Counted from the first letter of the stretch, positions 1-6,015 are shown. The stretch is DNA of 6,059 bases from Caulobacteraceae bacterium (GCA_947452665.1 CANGEH010000139.1:1-6059), one strand, 5' to 3'. Notes: generated by a model not told the origin, from the letters alone. Program-made: numbers and translations.

Positions 1-180
1 ATCCTTGCAGAATTCGCGCGCATCCGCCGCCGCCTGTGCTACATACCGCCGCCTTACGGTCCGATGACGTCTGGCCGGTTCGGAATGGACATAGGAAGAC
101 CAAGCGCTGCGGTCAAGTATTCTTACGCAGTCGGCCCCGAAAGGATGTGCCAGGTTTTCCGCTAGGCTAAAGGAGTAGAC
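1..180. other. Left-edge region with no assignable gene
   Basis: No gene can be named here. On the + strand one frame stays open from base 1 to a stop at 163-165 (54 codons), but its translation, rich in Arg and Pro, resembles nothing I know, so it could be chance openness in GC-rich DNA or the tail of a gene. On the - strand an ATG at 23-21 begins a frame (MRANSAR) that runs off the left edge and would lie downstream of the leftward promoter at 88-116; its Shine-Dalgarno match is poor (AGGCGG only). Another - strand ATG at 44-42 is followed at once by a stop codon. The ribosome binding site for the hydrolase, AAAGGAG, is at 169-175. A divergent gene just beyond the edge is the likeliest reading, but that is inference. 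Confidence 0.3.
88..116 (-). promoter_or_regulatory. Leftward sigma70-like promoter near window edge
   Basis: On the - strand TTGACC (116-111) is followed after exactly 17 bases by TATGTC (93-88). The -35 box matches TTGACA at five of six bases and the -10 box matches TATAAT at three of six. Transcription would start near 81 and run out of the window to the left. The -35 box lies inside ATACTTGACC, whose + strand form GGTCAAGTAT looks like one half of an enterobacterial type 1 IscR site; the partner half is not at the right spacing. The gene it would drive is not visible. Confidence 0.4.
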
Positions 181-831
181 ATGCCTGAAGTGGTTATGGC
201 CGGCGCATCGGGGCGTCTTGAAGGTCGCTATTCTGCGGGTAAAAAGGCCAATGCGCCGATCGCCCTGATCTTGAGCCCGCACCCCAAGGCACAAGGTCAC
301 ATGAATAATCCTGTGACGGTGCAATTATTCCACCTGTTCATGAAGCGCGGCTTTTCGGTTTTGCGGTTTAATTATCGCGGCGTAGGCAAGAGCCAGGGCG
401 AATTTGATAGCGGGATTGGCGAATTGGCCGATGCGGCGACCGCGCTGGACTGGCTACAGGCCACCAACCCCACCGCCTCGCAGTTTTGGGTCGCCGGTTA
501 CAGCTTTGGCGCCTGGATCAGCATGCAGCTCTTGATGCGGCGTCCAGAAACCGATGGCTTTATCTCGGTCTCACCGCCGACCAATATGTATGATTTTAGC
601 TTCCTCGCCCCCTGCCCCGCCTCTGGCCTAATCTTGCACGGCAGCGCCGACACGATTGTGCCGCCGGTTGAGGTCGAAAAGGTGGTGTCCAAGCTGCGCA
701 CCCAAAAGGGCATTGTCATCGATTATGAACTGGTCGACGAGGCCAACCATTTCTGGGCCGAGCGTCTGGTCGAGGTGGAAAAGCGCGTCGGGGCCTATCT
801 GGACAAGCGCATCGAGGCTGAACCGATTTAG
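181..831 (+). CDS. Alpha/beta hydrolase (COG2945-like)
   Basis: A 216-residue cytoplasmic protein of the small alpha/beta-hydrolase group, with no signal peptide or membrane segment. The nucleophile elbow is GYSFGA with Ser108. Asp157 in HGSAD and His190 in EANHFW complete a plausible catalytic triad. The early SPHPKAQG segment (32-39) is typical of COG2945-like proteins and should form the oxyanion-hole region; FNYRGVGKSQG (63-73) is the usual glycine-rich turn before the elbow. The length is normal for the group and there is no lid insertion. The true substrate, probably an ester or thioester, cannot be told. The start is well supported: AAAGGAG lies 5 nt upstream of the ATG. The gene stands alone on its strand and converges on ndk, with a repeat element in between. 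In some alphaproteobacteria a related hydrolase sits near Fe-S assembly (suf/isc) genes; this is recalled context and is not visible here. Confidence 0.9.
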   Translation: MPEVVMAGASGRLEGRYSAGKKANAPIALILSPHPKAQGHMNNPVTVQLFHLFMKRGFSVLRFNYRGVGKSQGEFDSGIGELADAATALDWLQATNPTASQFWVAGYSFGAWISMQLLMRRPETDGFISVSPPTNMYDFSFLAPCPASGLILHGSADTIVPPVEVEKVVSKLRTQKGIVIDYELVDEANHFWAERLVEVEKRVGAYLDKRIEAEPI

Positions 832-841
832 CGCGGGCTCA

Positions 842-950
842 AGCCCCCTTCCCCCGCATACGCGGGTACTTCCCCCAGAGGAGGAAGAGTTACGCCGTTC
901 TTAATCCTCCCCCCTTGGGGGAGGGGGACCGCGAAGCGGTGGAGGGGGCA
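842..950. repeat. REP/BIME-like palindromic element, copy A
   Basis: A 109-bp structured repeat related to the one at 3455-3561. It opens with AGCCCCCT (842-849) and closes with AGGGGGC (943-949). Four hairpins lie in a row: CCCGC/GCGGG (853-857 with 862-866), CTTCCCCC/GGAGGAAG (869-876 with 880-887, one mismatch), CCTCCCCC/GGGGGAGG (906-913 with 917-924) and ACCGC/GCGGT (928-932 with 936-940). The right half is roughly the reverse complement of the left half, so the element is two inverted units around a 14-16 nt spacer. It starts 11 nt after the hydrolase stop and ends 27 nt before the ndk stop, between converging genes. The stems could end transcription in both directions, but there is no T-tract, so that role is inferred. 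Confidence 0.85.
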
Positions 951-977
951 GCGCGAACCGCCCCCTCACCCTAGAGA

Positions 978-1397
978 TTAACCGACGATTTCAAGACCGC
1001 TGAAGAACTGCGCGATTTCGAGGGCGGCGTTTTCCTGGCTGTCGGAGCCATGGACGGTGTTTTCACCAACCGATTCGGCAAACAGCTTGCGGATCGTGCC
1101 GGCATCGGCATTAGCGGGGTTGGTGGCGCCCATGACTTCGCGATAGCGGGCCACGGCGTTTTCGCCTTCCAGCACCTGGACCACGACGGGACCAGAAGTC
1201 ATGAATTCGACCAGCTCACCAAAGAATGGCCGCTCGGAATGCACTTCATAGAACTTGCCAGCTTGGGCTGGGGTCATGTGAATGCGCTTTTGAGCGACGA
1301 TCCGCAGGCCAGCGGCCTCGATCACGGCATTGACGGCACCGGTCAGGTTTCGGCGGGTGGCGTCGGGCTTAAGGATGGAAAAGGTATGTTCGGTCAT
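978..1397 (-). CDS. ndk: Nucleoside diphosphate kinase
   Basis: A 139-residue, full-length Ndk. The enzyme moves the gamma phosphate from ATP to NDPs through a phosphohistidine, keeping cellular NTP and dNTP pools balanced. The N-terminal strand and ATP-binding Lys are visible in TFSILKPDATRRN (Lys10). The catalytic His116 is in NTVHGSDS (113-120), and GATNPANADAGTIR (90-103) forms the nucleotide-binding segment. The protein ends in EIVG, as many alphaproteobacterial Ndks do. I chose the ATG at 1397, giving MTEHTFS, because family members begin at this point. An in-frame GTG 18 nt further upstream (1415) adds only SKRQI-like residues and has no Shine-Dalgarno sequence. Even the chosen start has a weak ribosome site. 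The gene is divergent from the ABC-F gene and has its own promoter at 1445-1473; transcription runs toward the hydrolase gene across repeat copy A. Confidence 0.98.
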   Translation of the reverse strand: MTEHTFSILKPDATRRNLTGAVNAVIEAAGLRIVAQKRIHMTPAQAGKFYEVHSERPFFGELVEFMTSGPVVVQVLEGENAVARYREVMGATNPANADAGTIRKLFAESVGENTVHGSDSQENAALEIAQFFSGLEIVG

Positions 1398-1444
1398 GAT
1401 TTGACGTTTGCTCACTGAAACATTGGCATTGGGAAGGAGGGCGG

Positions 1445-1473
1445 CTTATAGCCGGGCGTATTCGATCCGCCAA
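1445..1473 (-). promoter_or_regulatory. Likely ndk promoter
   Basis: On the - strand TTGGCG (1473-1468) and TATAAG (1450-1445) are separated by exactly 17 bases. They match the sigma70 consensus at four of six and five of six positions. The start would fall near 1438, giving an ndk leader of about 40 nt. This is the best promoter match in the divergent spacer. Confidence 0.6.
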
Positions 1474-1500
1474 CCTCTGCTCATCATCTGGTCACCTGAT

Positions 1501-1546
1501 AACGGCAATCGCCGTACCGACCGAACCATAAAGACGTAATTTTCCT
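1501..1546 (+). promoter_or_regulatory. Leader of ABC-F gene with small inverted repeat
   Basis: A 5-bp inverted repeat, ACGGC (1502-1506) and GCCGT (1511-1515), surrounds a 4-nt loop. Further on, CATAAA (1527-1532) is a possible -10 box, but no matching -35 box is seen 16-18 bases upstream. There is no Shine-Dalgarno sequence before the ATG at 1547 (the bases are TTTTCCT). If CATAAA is real, the leader would be only about 8 nt. The evidence is thin. Confidence 0.22.
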
Positions 1547-3442
1547 ATGCTGCAAATCAAAGACCTGTCCTACACCGCCTGGGGTCGCCGCTTTTTCAAT
1601 GACGCCACGGTCAGTCTGCCGACCGGGGCCAAGGTTGGGCTGGTCGGACGCAATGGCGTTGGCAAGTCCACCCTGTTCAAGCTGATCTTGAACGAGCTGC
1701 ATTCGGGCGGTGGTGACATCACCATGCCGCGCAATGCCCGCGTCGGATCGGTCAGCCAAGAACACCCGGCCACGCCGGTCACCCTGATCGACACCATCCT
1801 AGAGGCCGATGTCGATCGCCACAGCCTGTTGCTGGAACTGGAAACCGCCCCGCCTGAGCGTCTGGGCGAGATTTATGGTCGCCTGATCGAGATCGATGCC
1901 GATCGCGCGCCCTCACGCGCCGCAGAAATCCTGTCTGGCCTTGGCTTTTCCACCGCTGACCTTGGCCGCACCATGGCCGAGTTTTCCGGCGGCTGGCGGA
2001 TGCGGGTCGCCTTGGCGGCGGCCCTGTTTGCAGAACCCGACCTGCTCCTCCTCGATGAGCCGACCAATTATCTCGATCTGGAAGGGGCCATGTGGCTCGA
2101 GGCGCGGCTAAAGAAATACCCGCACACCGCCCTGATCATCAGCCATGACCGCGAGCTTTTGAACAATTCGGTCGATCACATCCTGCACCTGACCGATGGC
2201 AAGCTGGAAATCTATACCGGCGGCTATGATGATTTTGAGCGGATGCGCGCTGAAAAACTGCGCCTCCTATCGGCCAACCGCGTCAAGCAAGAAGCCGAAC
2301 GCGCCCACCTGCAAGCCTTTGTCGATCGTTTCCGGGCCAAGGCCTCCAAGGCCGCCCAAGCCCAGTCGCGTATGAAGCGCCTGGCCAAGCTGCAGCCGAT
2401 TGGCGCAACGATTGAAGAGCGGGTTGCACCCTTCACCCTGCCCTCACCGCCCCGCCCACTCGCTCCGCCCCTCGTGCGCCTAGAGGGTGCCAGCGTTGGC
2501 TATGACAGCAAGACCATCCTAAAGGGCCTTAACCTGCGGATGGATATTGATGACCGGATCGGGCTCTTGGGCGTCAATGGCGCGGGTAAATCGACCTTTG
2601 CCAAGCTGATCGCCGGGGCGCTAGAAATCCAGAACGGCCATATTCACCGCGACAAGCGCATGCAGGTCGGCTGGTTCCACCAGCACCAGATCGAGGCCAT
2701 GGACCCCGACGATACGCCGCTGGAGATCATCCGCCGGGCCATGCCCGATGCGACTGAGGCGGCTAGGCGCTCCAAGCTCGCCCAATTTGGCCTAGGCTAT
2801 GACAAGACCGAGACCACGGTTGCGAATCTGTCGGGCGGCGAGCGGGCACGGCTTTTGCTGAACATGGTCGCCATGCGCGCGCCGCATATGCTGATCCTCG
2901 ATGAGCCGACCAATCACCTGGATATTGATAGCCGCCGGGCCCTGCTCGACGCCCTGAACGATTATGAGGGCGCGGTAATCTTGATCACCCACGACCGCTC
3001 ACTGATGGAAATGGTTGCCGATCGGCTGTGGCTAGCCGCCGATGGCTCGGTTAAGCCCTTTAATGGCGATATGGACGATTATGCCAAGTTCGTGCTCGAC
3101 CGCGCCCGCGTCGCGGCCCGCGCCCCAACTCAGGTTCGTGACGAGCCAGCCGCCAAGGCCTCGACCCCTGCAGCACCCGCAGCCAAGCCTGCCAATCGCG
3201 ATGCCCAGGGCCTGATTGCGCCGCTGCAGCGCAAGATGGAATCGGCTGAACAGGCACTGGCCCGCTGCACCAAGTCGCTGGCCACCCTCGATAGCCAATT
3301 GGCCGACCCCGCATTTGCCGCCAAGGCCGAGGACCTGACGCGCCAACGCGGCCGCGCGCAAGAACAACTCGATGTCGCCGAAGCACGCTGGATGGAAGCG
3401 GCTGAAAATTTCGAAAAAGCCAAGGTGGCGGCGGGGTTGTAG
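1547..3442 (+). CDS. yheS: ABC-F family ATPase, YheS type
   Basis: A 631-residue soluble protein with two fused ABC ATPase domains and no membrane segment, as expected of ABC-F proteins, which act at the ribosomal E site rather than in transport. Domain 1 has Walker A GRNGVGKST (34-42), signature FSGGWRMR (146-153), Walker B with catalytic Glu171 (LLLLDEPTN) and switch His200. The charged inter-domain linker, about 215-300, contains AHLQAFVDRFRAKASK (253-268), close to the same stretch of E. coli YheS as I remember it. Domain 2 has Walker A GVNGAGKST (342-350), signature LSGGERAR (428-435), Glu453 in Walker B and His482. An Ala/Pro-rich tether (about 523-548) leads to a C-terminal coiled coil (about 556-628) like that of YheS. 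E. coli YheS is about 637 residues, so this copy is complete. All catalytic residues are present. It is probably a housekeeping translation factor, although some ABC-F relatives give antibiotic resistance. The start matches the family (MLQIKDLSY), despite the lack of a ribosome site. Confidence 0.95.
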   Translation: MLQIKDLSYTAWGRRFFNDATVSLPTGAKVGLVGRNGVGKSTLFKLILNELHSGGGDITMPRNARVGSVSQEHPATPVTLIDTILEADVDRHSLLLELETAPPERLGEIYGRLIEIDADRAPSRAAEILSGLGFSTADLGRTMAEFSGGWRMRVALAAALFAEPDLLLLDEPTNYLDLEGAMWLEARLKKYPHTALIISHDRELLNNSVDHILHLTDGKLEIYTGGYDDFERMRAEKLRLLSANRVKQEAERAHLQAFVDRFRAKASKAAQAQSRMKRLAKLQPIGATIEERVAPFTLPSPPRPLAPPLVRLEGASVGYDSKTILKGLNLRMDIDDRIGLLGVNGAGKSTFAKLIAGALEIQNGHIHRDKRMQVGWFHQHQIEAMDPDDTPLEIIRRAMPDATEAARRSKLAQFGLGYDKTETTVANLSGGERARLLLNMVAMRAPHMLILDEPTNHLDIDSRRALLDALNDYEGAVILITHDRSLMEMVADRLWLAADGSVKPFNGDMDDYAKFVLDRARVAARAPTQVRDEPAAKASTPAAPAAKPANRDAQGLIAPLQRKMESAEQALARCTKSLATLDSQLADPAFAAKAEDLTRQRGRAQEQLDVAEARWMEAAENFEKAKVAAGL

Positions 3443-3454
3443 ATAGCGGGCGGC

Positions 3455-3561
3455 AGCCCCCTTCCCCGGCTTCGCCGGTACTTCCCCCAGAGGGGGAAGA
3501 TTATAGGCATCTAAATCCTCCCCCTTTGGGGGAGGTGGACCGCGTAGCGGTGGAGGGGGCT
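3455..3561. repeat. REP/BIME-like palindromic element, copy B
   Basis: A 107-bp element with the same plan as copy A at 842-950. It begins AGCCCCCT (3455-3462) and ends AGGGGGCT (3554-3561), an exact terminal inverted repeat. The hairpins are CCGGC/GCCGG (3466-3470 with 3474-3478), CTTCCCCC/GGGGGAAG (3481-3488 with 3492-3499, perfect), CCTCCCCC/GGGGGAGG (3517-3524 with 3528-3535, perfect) and ACCGC/GCGGT (3539-3543 with 3547-3551). Each half is about 46-48 bp and the two are inverted homologues, the layout of a BIME made of two REP units. It lies between the converging ABC-F and lipoprotein genes. Its right edge supplies two bases of the lipoprotein stop codon. It carries no coding capacity of its own and no transposase is nearby. 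A two-way terminator or mRNA-end stabiliser is a reasonable inference. Confidence 0.87.
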
Positions 3562-3892
3562 AGCCGCAGCTTAAGGCCACCACCAGACCGTTATCGGGAT
3601 CAAACACGATATTCTGCCGCTCAGGCGAAAGGTCCTCAGTTATCGCACAGGTGGCGCAATAGACCCGGCGGCGGCCAGGTTCGACCGGCACGGGGATCTC
3701 GGTCTTGGGCTTGCCGATCAGCCAGGCCAGTTCCGAAATGCCGCAAGTATCCACCGACGGTGTGGGCGGCAGGACCGGCGCAGCGATGCGGGCCGCAGCC
3801 GATGGCCTGGCAAATGGCTCCGGACGCGGCGCGGCACAGCCGCTCAAGGCCAAGACGGTGATCAAGACGCCAGCGGCAAAGACCGTTTTCAA
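3560..3892 (-). CDS. Predicted lipoprotein, I78 inhibitor-like domain
   Basis: A small exported protein of 110 residues from a TTG start at 3892, or 115 from an ATG at 3907. Numbering here is from the TTG. A basic start (MKT), a hydrophobic stretch (FAAGVLITVLAL) and the lipobox LSGC, with Cys19 as the lipidated residue, indicate signal peptidase II processing. A short Pro/Ala linker (about 20-47) leads to a domain with LAWLIGKP (55-62), RRRVYC (74-79), ITEDLSPERQNIVFD (84-98) and a terminal SCG. This spacing and the RV...T.D...R.NI..D...CG pattern match the peptidase inhibitor I78 family (PF11720), whose members block serine proteases. Four Cys follow the lipobox: 50, 79, 82 and 109. The TTG fits better because it forms TTGA with the holC stop, has GGGAG 8 nt upstream, and removes the acidic MGEEG start. 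It is last in the pepA-holC operon. Inhibitor function is inferred from family likeness only; the target is unknown. Confidence 0.75.
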   Translation of the reverse strand: MKTVFAAGVLITVLALSGCAAPRPEPFARPSAAARIAAPVLPPTPSVDTCGISELAWLIGKPKTEIPVPVEPGRRRVYCATCAITEDLSPERQNIVFDPDNGLVVALSCG

Positions 3893-4347
3893 GCCTTCTT
3901 CTCCCATCCGCGCCCGGCCCCTTGTTGCCAGTAAGATACCGGCAGGCCATCGGCCTTGAACTGCCGCCAATGGGCGCGGGCCTGGGCAAGGGCGGCCTCG
4001 TCGCGGCCATCAAACAAGAGCACGCAGCGCTCATAGCCGCCAAGATCCCCCGGCTGAGCCCCATCGATCAAAAACAAGGCCTCTGAGGCATTGGCATTGG
4101 TCACTTCTGTGCCGACCAGTATGGGCTGACGCTCCGGCATGGGGTCGGTGGCTGGGGCGTGGGGCAAGAAGGCCTCGTCGCGATAACGCCACAGCCAGTC
4201 ATCGAGAAACTCAACCCGGTCCTGCGACGCGGTTCGCACCTGCGCCTTCCAGCCCCGCTTCAAGGTCTTTTCCAGCAGTTCGGGTAGGACCTTGTCGGCT
4301 GAGGTCCGCTCCAGATGATAGAACCAGACCTCACACGGGGCGGTCAT
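3889..4347 (-). CDS. holC: DNA polymerase III subunit chi
   Basis: A 152-residue protein, the normal size for HolC. Chi is part of the clamp-loader complex of the replicase and links it, through psi where present, to single-stranded DNA-binding protein. Family marks are VWFYHLERTSADKVLPELLE (7-26), the DDWLWRYRDEAFLPH segment (49-63), QPILVGT (74-80) before the strand ALFLIDGA (90-97), and RCVLLFDGRDEAALAQARAH (107-126). The tail PVSYWQQGAGRGWEKKA (136-152) is also typical. The ATG at 4347 was chosen because family similarity begins there. A GAGG ribosome site lies 6 nt upstream, inside the last codons of pepA, and only one base separates the pepA stop from this start, so translation is probably coupled. 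A longer in-frame extension to 4488 lies wholly inside pepA and is not supported. The pepA-holC order is the same as in E. coli. Confidence 0.93.
   Translation of the reverse strand: MTAPCEVWFYHLERTSADKVLPELLEKTLKRGWKAQVRTASQDRVEFLDDWLWRYRDEAFLPHAPATDPMPERQPILVGTEVTNANASEALFLIDGAQPGDLGGYERCVLLFDGRDEAALAQARAHWRQFKADGLPVSYWQQGAGRGWEKKA
3901..3905 (-). promoter_or_regulatory. Ribosome site for lipoprotein TTG start
   Basis: GGGAG on the - strand (3905-3901) sits 8 nt before the TTG at 3892, within the last codons of holC. It decides between the TTG and the ATG at 3907, which overlaps this site and has only AAGGGG, about 11 nt upstream and somewhat far. Confidence 0.45.
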
Positions 4348-4348
4348 A

Positions 4349-5833
4349 TCAGGCCTCGTAATGATCGGCGACAAAGCGGTCGAGCAACTGAACACCAAAA
4401 CCGGTTGCGCCATCGGGAATGGTCGCGTCGCTAGACGGCTTTTTCCAGGCTGTACCGGCAATATCCAGATGCGCCCAGGGCAGGCCATTAACGAAGTGCT
4501 GCAAGAACAGGGCTGCAGTTATCGACCCGCCCGGCCGGCCGCCGACATTCTTTACGTCCGCCGCCATGCTCTCGATCTGTTTTTCGTAGGAGGCAGGGAT
4601 CGGCAGACGCCACAAGCCCTCGCCCGACGCCTTGGACGCAGCCAAGAGCTTTTCGGACAGCTCGTCATTATTCGAGAACAGGCCGGCATAATCATGGCCA
4701 AGCGCAATAATGATCGCCCCTGTCAAGGTGGCCAGATCGACCATGAATTTGGGCTGGAAGCGCTGTTGGCAATACCAGAGCGCATCGGCCAGGACCAAGC
4801 GCCCCTCAGCATCGGTATTGATAACCTCAATGGTCTTGCCCGACATGGAGGTAACAATATCGCCGGGGCGCTGGGCATTGCCGCCGGGCATATTTTCGAC
4901 CAGGCCCAGTATGCCCACGACATTGACCTTGGCCTTGCGACCCGCAAGCGCATGCATCAGGCCAGCAACCGCTGCTGCTCCGCCCATGTCCCACTTCATG
5001 TCTTCCATGCCGTCTGCCGGCTTGATCGAGATCCCGCCCGTATCAAAACAGACGCCCTTGCCGACAAAGGCCAGAGGCTGGGCGGCTGGATCGGCCGCGC
5101 CCTTCCATTGGATCACGGCCAATTGGCTTTCGCGGATACTGCCCTGCCCGACCCCAAGCAAGGAACCCATGCCCAGCGCCGCCATTTCCTTTTCGCCGAG
5201 GATTTCGACCTCAAGACCCAAGGCCTCCAGCCGCTTGACCCGGCGGGCAAATTCTTCAGGGTAAAGGATATTGGCCGGCTCTGAGATCAGGTCGCGGGCG
5301 AAATAGACCGCATCCGACAAGGTGGACAGAGGGTCAAACGCGTCCGTGGCCTTGTCTGGGTTAGATACCACCAACTGAACCTTGGTCACGGATGGCTTCT
5401 TGTCTGGCTTTTCGGTGGTGCGATAGCGATCAAACCGGTAGGCGGCAAGGCGAACGCCAAGGCCAGCCTGGGCGGCGAGCGCGACCGGCCATTCGGCAAG
5501 ATCTATGGCCAGAACCTCAAGGCCGCTCGCCTTGACCGCAGCATAGGCGCTGGCGGCGATCTGTTCGGCCGCCTTGTCGTTAAACTCGGCGCGAGGACCG
5601 CAGCCCATGAGAATCACTCTGCCAATCCCTAGGCCATGCGGCGCTGAAATTTCCAGGCTCTGGCCCTTGGCACCGGTAAACCGGCTAGCGGCCACCGCCC
5701 GGCCAAGCGCGCCATCAGAGGCGCGGTCAAGGCCTTGGGCGGCCTGGCTCATAGCCTTATCGGCAAAAACCAGAGCGGCAACCGCGGTATTGGCCGCAAA
5801 ATGACTGCCCGCGGCAACAAATTCGATCTGCAT
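4349..5833 (-). CDS. pepA: Leucyl aminopeptidase (M17)
   Basis: A 494-residue cytosolic zinc or manganese aminopeptidase that removes N-terminal Leu and other residues from peptides; the family forms hexamers. The N-terminal macro-like domain covers about 1-150, and the catalytic domain runs from about 165 to the end. All expected active-site residues are present: metal ligands Lys259 and Asp264 (GKGVCFDTGG), Asp282 (KWDMGG), Asp341 and Glu343 (NTDAEGRL), and catalytic Lys271 and Arg345. Each lies exactly 11 positions before its counterpart in E. coli PepA as I recall that numbering (270, 275, 293, 352, 354, 282, 356). The ATG at 5833 has a strong AGGAG 6 nt upstream (5844-5840) and gives the usual MQIEFVA start. 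The gene heads an operon with holC and the lipoprotein and is divergent from lptF. In E. coli PepA also binds DNA in Xer recombination and pyrimidine control; that second role is not shown here. Confidence 0.98.
   Translation of the reverse strand: MQIEFVAAGSHFAANTAVAALVFADKAMSQAAQGLDRASDGALGRAVAASRFTGAKGQSLEISAPHGLGIGRVILMGCGPRAEFNDKAAEQIAASAYAAVKASGLEVLAIDLAEWPVALAAQAGLGVRLAAYRFDRYRTTEKPDKKPSVTKVQLVVSNPDKATDAFDPLSTLSDAVYFARDLISEPANILYPEEFARRVKRLEALGLEVEILGEKEMAALGMGSLLGVGQGSIRESQLAVIQWKGAADPAAQPLAFVGKGVCFDTGGISIKPADGMEDMKWDMGGAAAVAGLMHALAGRKAKVNVVGILGLVENMPGGNAQRPGDIVTSMSGKTIEVINTDAEGRLVLADALWYCQQRFQPKFMVDLATLTGAIIIALGHDYAGLFSNNDELSEKLLAASKASGEGLWRLPIPASYEKQIESMAADVKNVGGRPGGSITAALFLQHFVNGLPWAHLDIAGTAWKKPSSDATIPDGATGFGVQLLDRFVADHYEA
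4354..4357 (-). promoter_or_regulatory. holC ribosome binding site inside pepA
   Basis: GAGG on the - strand, made by the penultimate Glu codon of pepA and the next base, lies 6 nt before the holC ATG at 4347. It supports that start and suggests that ribosomes ending pepA restart on holC. Confidence 0.55.
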
Positions 5834-6015
5834 AGGTCTCTCCTGCGCCCAGAGCCCTGGGCGGGGTTAATCAATGAGGGTCTGCATGCCACCATGTGCC
5901 GAGAGCGGTTGGCACAGGGGCTTCATGACGCTAGAACATGGAACACTGGGCTTGTCGCTGCAATGGCTGGGCGAGACCATTTTGTTTTTTGTGTTTGCAG
6001 ATTGCCCTCCTGCCC
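5834..6015. promoter_or_regulatory. Divergent pepA/lptF promoter region
   Basis: A 182-bp spacer between divergent genes, which must hold promoters for both. On the pepA side the clear signal is the ribosome site at 5840-5844; TTGCAG and CATGTT, 17 bases apart on the - strand around 5935-5965, are a weak promoter guess. On the lptF side TTGTCG (5952-5957) with GACCAT 17 bases later (5975-5980) is equally weak, followed by a T-rich run at 5980-5997. Neither matches consensus well enough to name a start site. GAACATGGAAC at 5934-5944 is a short direct repeat of GAAC. The + strand stretch is open in one frame but does not look coding. Confidence 0.45.

Noticed and set aside
1401..1406. TTGACG on the + strand as -35 of an ABC-F promoter
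   Set aside because: No -10-like hexamer lies 16-18 bases downstream, and the start codon is more than 140 bases away.
1398..1415. Upstream GTG start for ndk, adding six residues
   Set aside because: There is no ribosome site, and family members begin at MTExTFS, which is the ATG at 1397.
1050..1418. 122-codon + strand frame opposite ndk
   Set aside because: It is antisense to a complete, strongly conserved ndk and has no ribosome site or recognisable product.
842..3561. The repeated C-rich/G-rich blocks as a CRISPR array or as insertion-sequence ends
   Set aside because: There are only two copies, about 2.6 kb apart, with internal hairpins and no regular spacers. The DNA between them is two normal housekeeping genes rather than a transposase.
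4348..4488. N-terminal extension of holC to 4488
   Set aside because: It lies wholly within pepA coding sequence. HolC similarity begins at the ATG at 4347, which has GAGG 6 nt upstream.
4361..5284. Long 307-codon open frame on the + strand inside pepA
   Set aside because: It is fully antisense to a pepA gene with every catalytic residue intact. Its translation resembles no known family, and long antisense frames are common in GC-rich coding DNA.
5934..5944. GAAC-N3-GAAC as a LexA (SOS) operator
   Set aside because: The alphaproteobacterial LexA site is GTTC-N7-GTTC or its complement. The spacing here is 3, so it does not fit.
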